The notes under the pieces were generated by a model. It did no database searches. It was given only the letters and a program-made list of their open reading frames with translations, and had not been told where the DNA came from. The position numbers and the translations under genes are program-made. This document shows positions 19,281-26,888 of a stretch of 64,000 nucleotides of DNA, piece after piece. The DNA lies in assembly GCA_031363085.1 (NCBI GenBank), contig JANLTU010000004.1:1-64000 (forward strand). The letters are read 5' to 3'. The DNA comes from UBA6921 sp031363085 (GTDB taxonomy: Bacteria > Pseudomonadota > Gammaproteobacteria > SG8-11). The stretch's first letter is position 1, and each line of letters starts with the position of its first letter.

Positions 19281-19342
19281 GGGTCTACCATCATGAAAAA
19301 TAGGCGCGCAAGCTTAGCATGGAGCCCTTGCTCGCGGCGCTA

Positions 19343-19771
19343 TCAGCACTGCTCCCACGGCAAACCGTGATAGCGCCAACCGCCCTGGGTGCTGCGATGG
19401 TGGGTCTCGTCGAGATCGCCCTCGAACCCTTCAGTGACGTGACAAATTTCCACGAAGCCCTCTTTGACAAGCAATTCGCCCGCCTCAAGCGAACGTTTTC
19501 CGCTGCGGCAAATCAGCACTACCGGCGCACTGCTGTGTCCCTCATGCGCGCTGATTCCGCCCAACATGACCTGACGCACTTGCGACGCGAAATGCGGATT
19601 GATTTTCCAGTCCGGCTCGTCGATCCACGGAATATGGATCGCGCCTTTAGGGTGGCCGACAAATAAAAACTCCATCGACGAGCGCACGTCGATCAACACC
19701 GCGCGCGGATTTTTTTGCAGTAGCTCGTAAGCTTGTTTGGGCGTGAGATCGTGAACAGGGGTTGCGGTCAT
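19343..19771 (-). CDS. Single-domain rhodanese-like protein
   Basis: This 142-residue cytosolic protein has one rhodanese domain. The conserved opening 'PRAVLIDVRSSMEFLFVGHP' precedes the active-site loop 'CRSGKRS', in which the cysteine can carry a persulfide. ATG 19771 is chosen over 19795 because GAGG lies about 10 nt upstream. It is on the same strand as metH and ends 62 nt before it. Family members move sulfur between thiols, and the substrate here is not known. The C-terminal 'GGWRYHGLPWEQC' is typical of a proteobacterial subgroup. Confidence 0.9.
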   Translation of the reverse strand: MTATPVHDLTPKQAYELLQKNPRAVLIDVRSSMEFLFVGHPKGAIHIPWIDEPDWKINPHFASQVRQVMLGGISAHEGHSSAPVVLICRSGKRSLEAGELLVKEGFVEICHVTEGFEGDLDETHHRSTQGGWRYHGLPWEQC

Positions 19772-19890
19772 GACGGTGATCCTCGTGGCAGCCATGTGAC
19801 TGTCGGAATGCTACAACCTATAAAGTAGCGCGGCCATTGTGGCAAGTACTCGATACGGAGCGGCACACCGAAATCCTGAGCAGGCACCCT

Positions 19891-20568
19891 TTAATCTACC
19901 GCCTGCTTCGGTCGCCCTCGTGGCCGGTGCCGTAGCACCCGCCCGGTCTTTTTTTCCAACTTATCAATAAACTTTTCCGAGCCACAGGGCAAGCCTGTTT
20001 CCACGTTGCGCCGCAATACCTCCAGTTGCGTCGGCTCGTCACCCTCGGCCAGCCACGCCGACCAGTCACCGATGCCTGCAAACTGATCACGCCAATACGG
20101 CTTGGCCGTTAATAGCGCGTCTTGCTTTAATCCACAATGTGCAGCGGCGCTGGACCACGGATAGCTTTCTGCCTTCCGCAGAAGCTTGGCACGTACTGGA
20201 TTGCGCTCCACGTAGCGTATGGCCGCCCAAAGATAGGTCTCATCCAGCGGCGAGGAAAAAAATCGCCCTTGCCAGAGATGCCCCTTCCAGCCTTGGGCAC
20301 GATTAATCCGTTGGGCGTAGCGCATGTGTAAAGGCTTAAAGACTTGGTGCAGACCCGCTTCCGTCGTAGGTACCGCAATCAGGTGAACATGGTTGGTCAT
20401 CAGGCAGTAAGCGAGAATGTCGACCTTGCACTTCTGCGCATAACCCTTCAACCACTGCAAATAGGCTTGCCGGTCAGCATCCGTAAAAAATACATCCTCA
20501 CGACGATTACCCCGCTGAGTAATGTGGTGGGGCATGCGCGCACAAACATTTCGGGCAAGTCGAGGCAT
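19891..20568 (-). CDS. REP-associated tyrosine transposase (RAYT)
   Basis: This 225-residue Y1/HUH-type nuclease is related to IS200/IS605 TnpA. The HUH motif is in 'MTNHVHLIAVP' (about residues 58-68), and the candidate catalytic tyrosine is in 'IRYVERNPVRAKLL' near residue 140. The start 'MPRLARNVCARMPHHITQRGN' and the 'GHLWQGRFFSSPLDETYL' segment are family hallmarks (landmarks). RAYTs are single-copy, domesticated-looking transposases that process REP hairpins. A perfect 15-bp inverted repeat lies 33 nt upstream of this gene. No terminal repeats or target-site duplication of a complete insertion sequence are evident. Confidence 0.9.
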   Translation of the reverse strand: MPRLARNVCARMPHHITQRGNRREDVFFTDADRQAYLQWLKGYAQKCKVDILAYCLMTNHVHLIAVPTTEAGLHQVFKPLHMRYAQRINRAQGWKGHLWQGRFFSSPLDETYLWAAIRYVERNPVRAKLLRKAESYPWSSAAAHCGLKQDALLTAKPYWRDQFAGIGDWSAWLAEGDEPTQLEVLRRNVETGLPCGSEKFIDKLEKKTGRVLRHRPRGRPKQAVD

Positions 20569-20600
20569 ACAGTGAAGTTACTACAAGTGGCGTCCAATTA

Positions 20601-20641
20601 AAAGGGAAGCGTCCCTATTTTAAATGGGGACGCTTCCCTTT
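20601..20641. repeat. REP-like hairpin beside the RAYT gene
   Basis: AAAGGGAAGCGTCCC (20601-20615) and GGGACGCTTCCCTTT (20627-20641) are perfect inverted 15-mers around an 11-nt AT-rich loop. The element lies between the RAYT start and the acyltransferase gene. Its position next to a RAYT makes it the likely substrate motif. No second copy is seen in this window. Confidence 0.75.
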
Positions 20642-20704
20642 ATTGGTTTTAGCTTGCCGGGCGCGTTACACTGGCGCTCGCTGAAAATCACTTGATCTGA
20701 AACC

Positions 20705-21583
20705 ATGCGCGTTATCTTCGTTAAGACATTGTTGCGTTTGTTGTCGCTGCTGCCGTTGCGGTTGGCGCATGTGTTGGGCGCGCTATTGGGAAATTTTTTT
20801 TGGTGGCTGCCGACGCAACTACATCGCGTCACGGCAATCAATGTGCGGCACTGTTTTCCGGAGCTGAGCACAAGCGCACAAGCCGCTTTGATTCGCGTTA
20901 ATTTAAATGAAACCGGCAAGACCTTGCTGGAAGTCGGCCCGTTATGGTTCTGGGAAAAACAACGCCTGCTGGATTTATTTGTGCACATCAGCGGTGAGGA
21001 CGCAGTGCAGCGCGCGCTGCGCAAACAACGCGGCGTGATCTTTGCTGGGCCGCATCTTGGCAGTTGGGAGCTGGTCGGCGCGCACCTGTCCCATCATTAT
21101 GCAGTGACGACGATGTATCGCCCGCCGCGCCTGCGCGAACTCGAAGCGCTGATGGTTGCATCACGCGAACGCTTCGGCGCGCACTTGGTGCCGACGACTG
21201 CCGCTGGTGTGCGAAATTTATTCCAGGTGCTGGAGCAAGGCGGTTGTGTGGGTATCTTGCCTGATCAGGATCCGGGCGAAGGCAGCGGTGCCTTTGCGCC
21301 GTTCTTCGGCCAACAGGCGTATAGCATGACATTATTGTCGCGCTTGGCGCGCAAGACCCACGCCGCAGTGTTTTTTGTTTATGCGCAGCGCCTGCCGCAG
21401 GCCGCCGGCTACCATTTGCATTTTGTGCCGGCGCATCCCGACATTGCGCATGCGGATGCGGAAATCGCCGCGCGCCATCTCAACGCCGGTGTTGAGACCT
21501 GTGTGCGGGCGCTGCCGGAGCAATATCAGTGGGGTTACAAGCGCTTTAAAACCCGCGCGGCGGGTGACGCAGCGATGTACTAA
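20705..21583 (+). CDS. LpxL/HtrB-family lysophospholipid/lipid A acyltransferase
   Basis: This inner membrane acyltransferase has 292 residues. It has one N-terminal membrane anchor (about residues 10-32) and the catalytic HX4E motif in 'GPHLGSWELVG' near residue 118. Further family blocks are 'TMYRPPRLRELEALM', 'LPDQDPG' and 'YQWGYKRFKTR' at the C-terminus. By family knowledge it adds a secondary acyl chain to lipid A or a related lipid. Which position is modified (LpxL versus LpxM type) cannot be told from sequence alone. Alone on the plus strand, it follows the REP-like hairpin, and a spaced inverted repeat lies after its stop. Confidence 0.9.
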   Translation: MRVIFVKTLLRLLSLLPLRLAHVLGALLGNFFWWLPTQLHRVTAINVRHCFPELSTSAQAALIRVNLNETGKTLLEVGPLWFWEKQRLLDLFVHISGEDAVQRALRKQRGVIFAGPHLGSWELVGAHLSHHYAVTTMYRPPRLRELEALMVASRERFGAHLVPTTAAGVRNLFQVLEQGGCVGILPDQDPGEGSGAFAPFFGQQAYSMTLLSRLARKTHAAVFFVYAQRLPQAAGYHLHFVPAHPDIAHADAEIAARHLNAGVETCVRALPEQYQWGYKRFKTRAAGDAAMY

Positions 21584-21593
21584 AAACCGCGAA

Positions 21594-21712
21594 GAGCTTG
21601 GTAGAACCGGAAGGCAAGAGTATCGGGGTTGGGGTGCTGCATGCCATGAGGATTTCCGCTATTCCGTGTGCGATCCTAAATAGCATCTCTTACCACCGGT
21701 TTTACCAAGCTC
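21594..21712. repeat. Spaced 17-bp inverted repeat between convergent genes
   Basis: GAGCTTGGTAGAACCGG (21594-21610) and CCGGTTTTACCAAGCTC (21696-21712) are inverted copies with one mismatch, separated by 85 nt. They fill almost the whole gap between the acyltransferase gene and the convergent Sel1-repeat gene. The element could be a small non-autonomous insertion or a long-range RNA stem used as a bidirectional terminator. There is no obvious target duplication. Confidence 0.55.
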
Positions 21713-21734
21713 TCCTGTTTTGATATTAAAAATT

Positions 21735-22538
21735 CTAACGCTCAGTGGCCAGGGCCACGCTGCCATGACCCGCTTTAACCATCGCGTCCAACCGCGCCTT
21801 GGCTTTCGGGTAGCCTTGTTGTGCGGCGCGCCGGAACCAGCTCATGGCCTCCAGGTCGTTTTTGTCAACACCGTTGCCGGCAGCGAACATTCTGCCCATA
21901 TTAAACTGTGCTTCGGCCAAGCTTTGGTTCGCTGCTTGGCGATACCATTGCATCGCTTTGGCATAATTCTGCGCGACGCCTGTGCCGGTTTCATACATTG
22001 AAGCCAGGGTGTTTTGTGAACGCGGGTCGCCTTTTTGCGCGAACACGTCCAGCTCGGCCGCCGCGATTCCGAACAGGTATTTGGCCTGCGCCGAATCTTT
22101 GGCAATGCCGCGACCTTGCTCAACCAGTTGGCCGAGGCGGTAGTACGACATCACTACCCCGCCGTGAGCGGATTTTGCATACCATTGATACATCGCCGCA
22201 TCGTCGGCTGCGGCAGCCTCGCCGTTAAAATACATTTCCGCCAGATTGTATTGGGCCAACGCAATTCCGCCCTGCGCCGCTTTTTCAGTCCACTTCAGTG
22301 CGGCGGCGGCATCGCGCGGCACACCGATGCCTTCGCTGAACAGGCGCGCCAGCATATGTTCGGCGCCGACATCGCCAGTTTTGGCCGCATCCATGAAATA
22401 ACGGCTGGCTAATGCATGTTCGCCGCTGGCGTAAGCGATCAAGCCGTCTTCATACAGATCGGCATGACAAGACCACGACAGGCCGCCTAATATCAGGCCC
22501 AGCGCGATAGATTTACTGAAATGTTTGTTAGCACCCAT
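21735..22538 (-). CDS. Exported Sel1-repeat (SLR) protein
   Basis: This 267-residue protein has a signal peptide (ALGLILGGLSWSCHA) followed by about six Sel1-like TPR repeats. Typical units are 'AEHMLARLFSEGIGVPRDAAAALKWTEKAAQ'-like (first part as landmark), 'YNLAEMYFNGEAA', 'NTLASMYETGTGVAQNYAKAMQWYRQAA' and 'FNMGRMFAAGNGVDKNDLEAMSWF' segments. SLR proteins act as periplasmic or surface adaptor proteins. No specific partner is indicated by the neighbours (acyltransferase, trkH). It is on the same strand as the trk operon but separated from trkH by about 130 nt. Confidence 0.82.
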   Translation of the reverse strand: MGANKHFSKSIALGLILGGLSWSCHADLYEDGLIAYASGEHALASRYFMDAAKTGDVGAEHMLARLFSEGIGVPRDAAAALKWTEKAAQGGIALAQYNLAEMYFNGEAAAADDAAMYQWYAKSAHGGVVMSYYRLGQLVEQGRGIAKDSAQAKYLFGIAAAELDVFAQKGDPRSQNTLASMYETGTGVAQNYAKAMQWYRQAANQSLAEAQFNMGRMFAAGNGVDKNDLEAMSWFRRAAQQGYPKAKARLDAMVKAGHGSVALATER

Positions 22539-22666
22539 GGTCGTAGCTCCCGTGATTCAACCCGTCGATGAATCCACAGTAGCAAGACCAAATTTGCCTG
22601 AAAAATAATATCGGATACTTTTCTTATAGGATTTTTGCGAGCAGCAGCGCTCGAACATGCCACGCT

Positions 22667-24112
22667 TCAATTGCGCCAGAATGCCGGGGACAGCAGCACG
22701 ATCAAGGCAAAAATTTCCAGACGACCGAGCAACATGGCGAAGATCAGCACCCACTTGCCGAACAGGCTCACCGGGGCGAAAGTGCTGCCCAGGTCATTCA
22801 ACCCTGCGCCCATATTGTTCAGGCAGGCTGACACCGCCGACAGCGCCGTCACCGCATCCAGTCCGGTGGCCATCATCACCAGGGTCAGCACGATTGCGCT
22901 GATGACGTACAGCGAGAAAAACCCCCAGATGGCGTCCACCACGTGGCCGGGTAACGCCTTGCCTGCCACCTTGATCGGAAACACGCCGTGGGGATGCGCC
23001 AAGCGCCAGATCTCGCGCATGCCCTGTTTGTACAGCAACATCACGCGCATGATTTTCAGTCCGCCGGAAGTCGATCCGGCACATCCACCCATGAAGGCGA
23101 TCAACATCAGTAACACCGGCAGAAACAGAGGCCACTTGGAGAAATCGGCGTTGACGAATCCGGTCGTGGTCAATGTCGAGACCACGTTGAACGATCCGTA
23201 GCGCAGCGCCTGCCAGGCGTTTGGATAAACCGCCGTCCAGGTCAGCACGGCGGTGTACAGCAAGATCAATCCCAGCGTGATCATCAGAAACACACGCAAC
23301 TCGCGATCTTCCAGATAACAGCGCAGCGAGCGTCCGCGCCAGGCAAGAAAATGCAGGCTGAAATTGATCGCACCCAGCAGCATGAACAGGCTGGCGATGG
23401 CTTCGATCAGCGGGCTTTCAAAAAATGCAAAGCTGGCGTCGTGGGTTGAAAACCCGGCGGTCGCAAGCACCGCAAAACTGTGGCCAACGGCGTCAAACAA
23501 ACTCATGCCTGCGATCCAAAACGCCAACGCACAGGCGGCGCACAGCCCCACGTAGGTGTAAGAAAATGCGCGCGCGGTTTCGATGATGCGCGGCGTCAGC
23601 TTGCTGTCTTTCATCGGGCCGGGAGTTTCGGCGCGATACAGCGACATGCCACCCACGCCCAGCATCGGCAGGATCGCCACCGCCAACACCACGATGCCGA
23701 TACCGCCGATGAAGGTAAGCTGCTGGCGGTAATACAGGATGGATTTGGGCAACTGGTCCAGCCCGCTGATGACGGTCGCCCCGGTGGTAGTGAATCCGGA
23801 CACCGATTCGAATACGGCTTCAGTAAAGGGCAGGTGCGGATCGAACATGAACGGGATCGCGCCGAAAATACCCAGCACCGTCCAGAACATCACCACCACC
23901 ACGAAGCCGTCACGCGTGCGTAGCTCGGTGCGCCGGTTGCGTACCGGCAGCCAGATGGTTGCGCCCAACAGCGAAAGACCGCTGAACGTGACCAGAAAAT
24001 CCCACCATTGCGGCTCGGCATAAAACAGGGCCACCAGAAACGGCGGCAGCATAGTCACACTGTGCAGCATCAATAACAAACCGAGGATGCGCTGGATAAC
24101 GAGCAGTTGCAT
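22667..24112 (-). CDS. trkH: Trk potassium uptake membrane subunit
   Basis: TrkH is the K+-conducting subunit, and at 481 residues is near the usual length. Four pore-loop repeats are recognisable: 'FESVSGFTTTGATVI', 'FAVLATAGFSTHDASFAF', 'FNVVSTLTTTGFVNADF' and the last around 'SAVSACLNNMGAGLNDLG'. It has about ten membrane helices. It follows trkA by 26 nt on the same strand, at the end of the def-to-trkH operon. Together with TrkA it imports K+ across the inner membrane. Confidence 0.95.
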   Translation of the reverse strand: MQLLVIQRILGLLLMLHSVTMLPPFLVALFYAEPQWWDFLVTFSGLSLLGATIWLPVRNRRTELRTRDGFVVVVMFWTVLGIFGAIPFMFDPHLPFTEAVFESVSGFTTTGATVISGLDQLPKSILYYRQQLTFIGGIGIVVLAVAILPMLGVGGMSLYRAETPGPMKDSKLTPRIIETARAFSYTYVGLCAACALAFWIAGMSLFDAVGHSFAVLATAGFSTHDASFAFFESPLIEAIASLFMLLGAINFSLHFLAWRGRSLRCYLEDRELRVFLMITLGLILLYTAVLTWTAVYPNAWQALRYGSFNVVSTLTTTGFVNADFSKWPLFLPVLLMLIAFMGGCAGSTSGGLKIMRVMLLYKQGMREIWRLAHPHGVFPIKVAGKALPGHVVDAIWGFFSLYVISAIVLTLVMMATGLDAVTALSAVSACLNNMGAGLNDLGSTFAPVSLFGKWVLIFAMLLGRLEIFALIVLLSPAFWRN

Positions 24113-24138
24113 CGGTATTTATCCGGCGTCCGGCGGCG

Positions 24139-25512
24139 TCATAAGAAGGTCACCCCGACTTGAAACAGGCGCTCTACTTCGCCGATACGCCGTTTGTCGA
24201 CAAGGAATAAAATGATGTGGTCTCCTGCCTGGATCACGGTGTCGTGATGAGCAATGATCACGTCGTTGCCGCGCACCACCGCGCCGATGCTTGCGCCCGA
24301 CGGAAGTTTAATGTCTTGAATCGCGCGACCGACCACCTTGGACGAGCGCGCGTCGCCGTGCGCCACCGCCTCGATCGCCTCGGCGGCACCCCGCCGCAGC
24401 GAATGCACGGCGGCGATGTCGCCGCGCCGGATATGCGCCAGCAGGGTGCCAATGGTGACTTGCTGCGGTGAGATGGCGATGTCGATAATGCCGCTCTCAA
24501 CCAAATCGACATACGCGGCCCGGTTAATGAGTGCCATGACTTTACGAGAACCCAAGCGCTTGGCCAGCATCGACGACAAGATGTTCGCTTCGTCGTCGTT
24601 GGTGACGGCGCAGAACACGTCCGTGTGCTCGATATTTTCTTCCAGCAACAAATCGCCGTCGGCGGCGTCGCCCAGCAGCACCACGGTTTTGTCGAGCTCC
24701 TTGGCAACCTGTTCGGTGCGCACCGCGTTGTGGTCGATGAGCTTGACTTGATAGTCGCGTTCGAGCGTGCGCGCCAAGCGCACGCCGATATTGCCGCCGC
24801 CGGCAATGACGATGCGCTTGTAGGGTTTGTCGAGCCGCCGCAGCTCGCCCATCACCGCGCGGATATTGTTTTTGGCGGCGACGAAAAACACTTCGTCGTC
24901 AGCTTCGATCTTGGTGTTGCCTTCGGGAATAATCGGCTTGCCACGCCGGAAGATCGCTGCGACGCGGGTCTCGACATTTGGCATGTGCTTGCGTAACTCG
25001 CGCAAATCGTTGCCCACCAGCGGCCCGCCGTAATACGCTTTCAACCCGACCAACTGCACCTTGCCGCCGGCGAAGTCCAACACCTGCAACGCACCGGGGT
25101 ACTCGATCAGCCGCAGAATATAATCGGTGATCAACTGCTCGGGACTGATGATCATATCCACCGGAAAAGCCTCCGGTGTAAACAATTGGGTGTTGCGCAG
25201 GTAATCCACCGCACGCACGCGCGCGATCTTGGTCGGGGTATGAAACAAGGTGTAGGCGACCTGGCAGGCCACCATGTTGATTTCGTCGCTGTTAGTCACG
25301 GCGATAATCATGTCGGCATCGTCGGCACCCGCGCGCGCCAGCACCTCAGGATGCGAGGCGTGACCATGCACCGTGCGCAAGTCCAGGCGGTCTTGCAGAT
25401 CCTGCAATTTTTTAAGATCGGAATCGATCACGGTGATGTCGTTGGCTTCGTGCGCAAGGTTGGCCGCGACCGACGCACCTACCTGTCCCGCGCCAAGAAT
25501 AATGATCTTCAT
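24139..25512 (-). CDS. trkA: Trk potassium transporter NAD-binding regulator
   Basis: TrkA is the cytosolic gating subunit of the Trk system. The 457-residue protein has two RCK halves, each with a Rossmann NAD-binding motif and a TrkA_C domain. The first begins 'MKIIILGAGQVGASVAANL' with acidic 'TVIDSD'; the second begins 'RIVIAGGGNIGVRLARTLE'. The ATG overlaps the ntrX stop by 4 nt (ATGA), so potassium uptake is coupled to the NtrYX-like two-component genes, as in many gammaproteobacteria. Confidence 0.96.
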   Translation of the reverse strand: MKIIILGAGQVGASVAANLAHEANDITVIDSDLKKLQDLQDRLDLRTVHGHASHPEVLARAGADDADMIIAVTNSDEINMVACQVAYTLFHTPTKIARVRAVDYLRNTQLFTPEAFPVDMIISPEQLITDYILRLIEYPGALQVLDFAGGKVQLVGLKAYYGGPLVGNDLRELRKHMPNVETRVAAIFRRGKPIIPEGNTKIEADDEVFFVAAKNNIRAVMGELRRLDKPYKRIVIAGGGNIGVRLARTLERDYQVKLIDHNAVRTEQVAKELDKTVVLLGDAADGDLLLEENIEHTDVFCAVTNDDEANILSSMLAKRLGSRKVMALINRAAYVDLVESGIIDIAISPQQVTIGTLLAHIRRGDIAAVHSLRRGAAEAIEAVAHGDARSSKVVGRAIQDIKLPSGASIGAVVRGNDVIIAHHDTVIQAGDHIILFLVDKRRIGEVERLFQVGVTFL

Positions 25513-26876
25513 TCTTTGTATTCTTTGATTTGCTTGGTATCGATACCCAGGGCGCGGAATTTGCGATACAGATGGGTGCGCTCCATGCCGGCTTGTTTTG
25601 CGACCAAACCGACGTTGCCGCTGGCCTGTTTCAAATGATGTTCGAGATAGCTTTTCTCGAAGCGTTCGCGCGCTTCGCGCAGCGGCAGATCAAAGCCGTC
25701 GCTGGCCGCCACCATGGCCACGGCGGTCTGCTCGGCGATGGCGGTTTCCACCTCGTGGCTGCCAATCTGCGGCGTCGTGCCGAGCATCAACAGCCGGTGC
25801 ACGAAATTGCGCAGCTCCAATACGTTGCCGGGCCACGGGTAATTGCGTAACCAGTTTTGCGCCGCCAAGCTGAATTTTCGGTAAGGCAATTGTTCGCTGC
25901 CGACAAACATATCGGTGAAATGATTGAGCAAGTCGGGAATGTCTTCGACATGCTCGCGCAACGACGGCATGTTCAACGCAATCTCCGCGAGACGGTAATA
26001 CAATTCTTCACGGAATTTTCCGCTCGCAACCGCTTCTTTCAAGTTCACCCGCGTCGCGGCGATCAAGCGCACGTCGACCTCAATGCGCCGCGCGCCGCCC
26101 ACGCGCTTGAAGGAGCGCGTCGTACACGCGTCCAGCAACTTCGCCTGACAGGCCAGATCGACATCGGCGACATCGTTTAAATACAAAATGCCGCCTTGCG
26201 CTTCCTCGAAACAACCGGTTTTGATTTCGCCGGCAGCCTCGCGGCCGAACAATATTTCTTCGGTGCGCGCGTTGTTGAGCTGGGCGACGGTGGCGACCAC
26301 GAAGGGACGATCTTTACGCGCGCCGCATTGATGCATATAACGCGCAAGCGTCTCCTTGCCGCTGCCGGATTCGCCGCTGATCAACAACCACGCGTTGAAT
26401 TCCGCCACGCGCCGCGCCTGGTCGCGCAGCCGCTGCATGACGATGCTGCGGCCGACCGGCTCGACCGCGATGCGCGGTAGCGCATAACGGGCGGGCTCCT
26501 TGCCCGACCGACCCTGCGCCAGAGCTTTTTGTACCGTCTGGAGCAGCTTGCCCAACGACAAGGGCTTCTCGATAAAATCAAATGCGCCCAGCCGGGTGGC
26601 CTCCACCGCCGACTCCACGGTGCCATGTCCTGACACCATCACCACCGGCGCGCGCAAACCGGCAGCGACCCATTCCTGCAACAAGGAAATGCCATCGATG
26701 TCGGGCATCCAGATATCCAGCAGCACCAGATCCGGCGCGTGCTCAAGCAACAAGCTGCGCGCGCTGGCACCGTCTTGCGCAATGCCGACGGCATAGCCTT
26801 CGTCTTCCAGAATGTCTTTCACCAACGCGCGAATATCCGGCTCGTCGTCGACCACCATAATGAAAGGCTTCATCAT
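25509..26876 (-). CDS. ntrX: NtrX-like response regulator, atypical AAA+ domain
   Basis: This 455-residue protein has a receiver domain (Asp10/Asp11, phospho-acceptor Asp54, Lys104), a sigma-54-activator-type AAA+ domain and a C-terminal Fis-type helix-turn-helix ('ASGNVGLVAKQAGMERTHLY'). Walker A is intact (GESGSGKE, 168-175). The sigma-54 contact loop GAFTGA is missing: the segment reads 'LFGREAAGEIKTGCFEEA'. Walker B reads 'ILYLND' instead of the usual LFLDE. It probably binds DNA and responds to NtrY but should not activate sigma-54 promoters. Degenerate NtrX proteins are known in other lineages. It is co-translated with trkA. Confidence 0.9.
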   Translation of the reverse strand: MMKPFIMVVDDEPDIRALVKDILEDEGYAVGIAQDGASARSLLLEHAPDLVLLDIWMPDIDGISLLQEWVAAGLRAPVVMVSGHGTVESAVEATRLGAFDFIEKPLSLGKLLQTVQKALAQGRSGKEPARYALPRIAVEPVGRSIVMQRLRDQARRVAEFNAWLLISGESGSGKETLARYMHQCGARKDRPFVVATVAQLNNARTEEILFGREAAGEIKTGCFEEAQGGILYLNDVADVDLACQAKLLDACTTRSFKRVGGARRIEVDVRLIAATRVNLKEAVASGKFREELYYRLAEIALNMPSLREHVEDIPDLLNHFTDMFVGSEQLPYRKFSLAAQNWLRNYPWPGNVLELRNFVHRLLMLGTTPQIGSHEVETAIAEQTAVAMVAASDGFDLPLREARERFEKSYLEHHLKQASGNVGLVAKQAGMERTHLYRKFRALGIDTKQIKEYKE

Positions 26877-26888
26877 TTTTCCTTTGTC

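Noticed and set aside
19281..19342. Riboswitch upstream of metH
   Set aside because: Only about 60 nt separate metH from the rhodanese gene, and no cobalamin or SAM element is visible.
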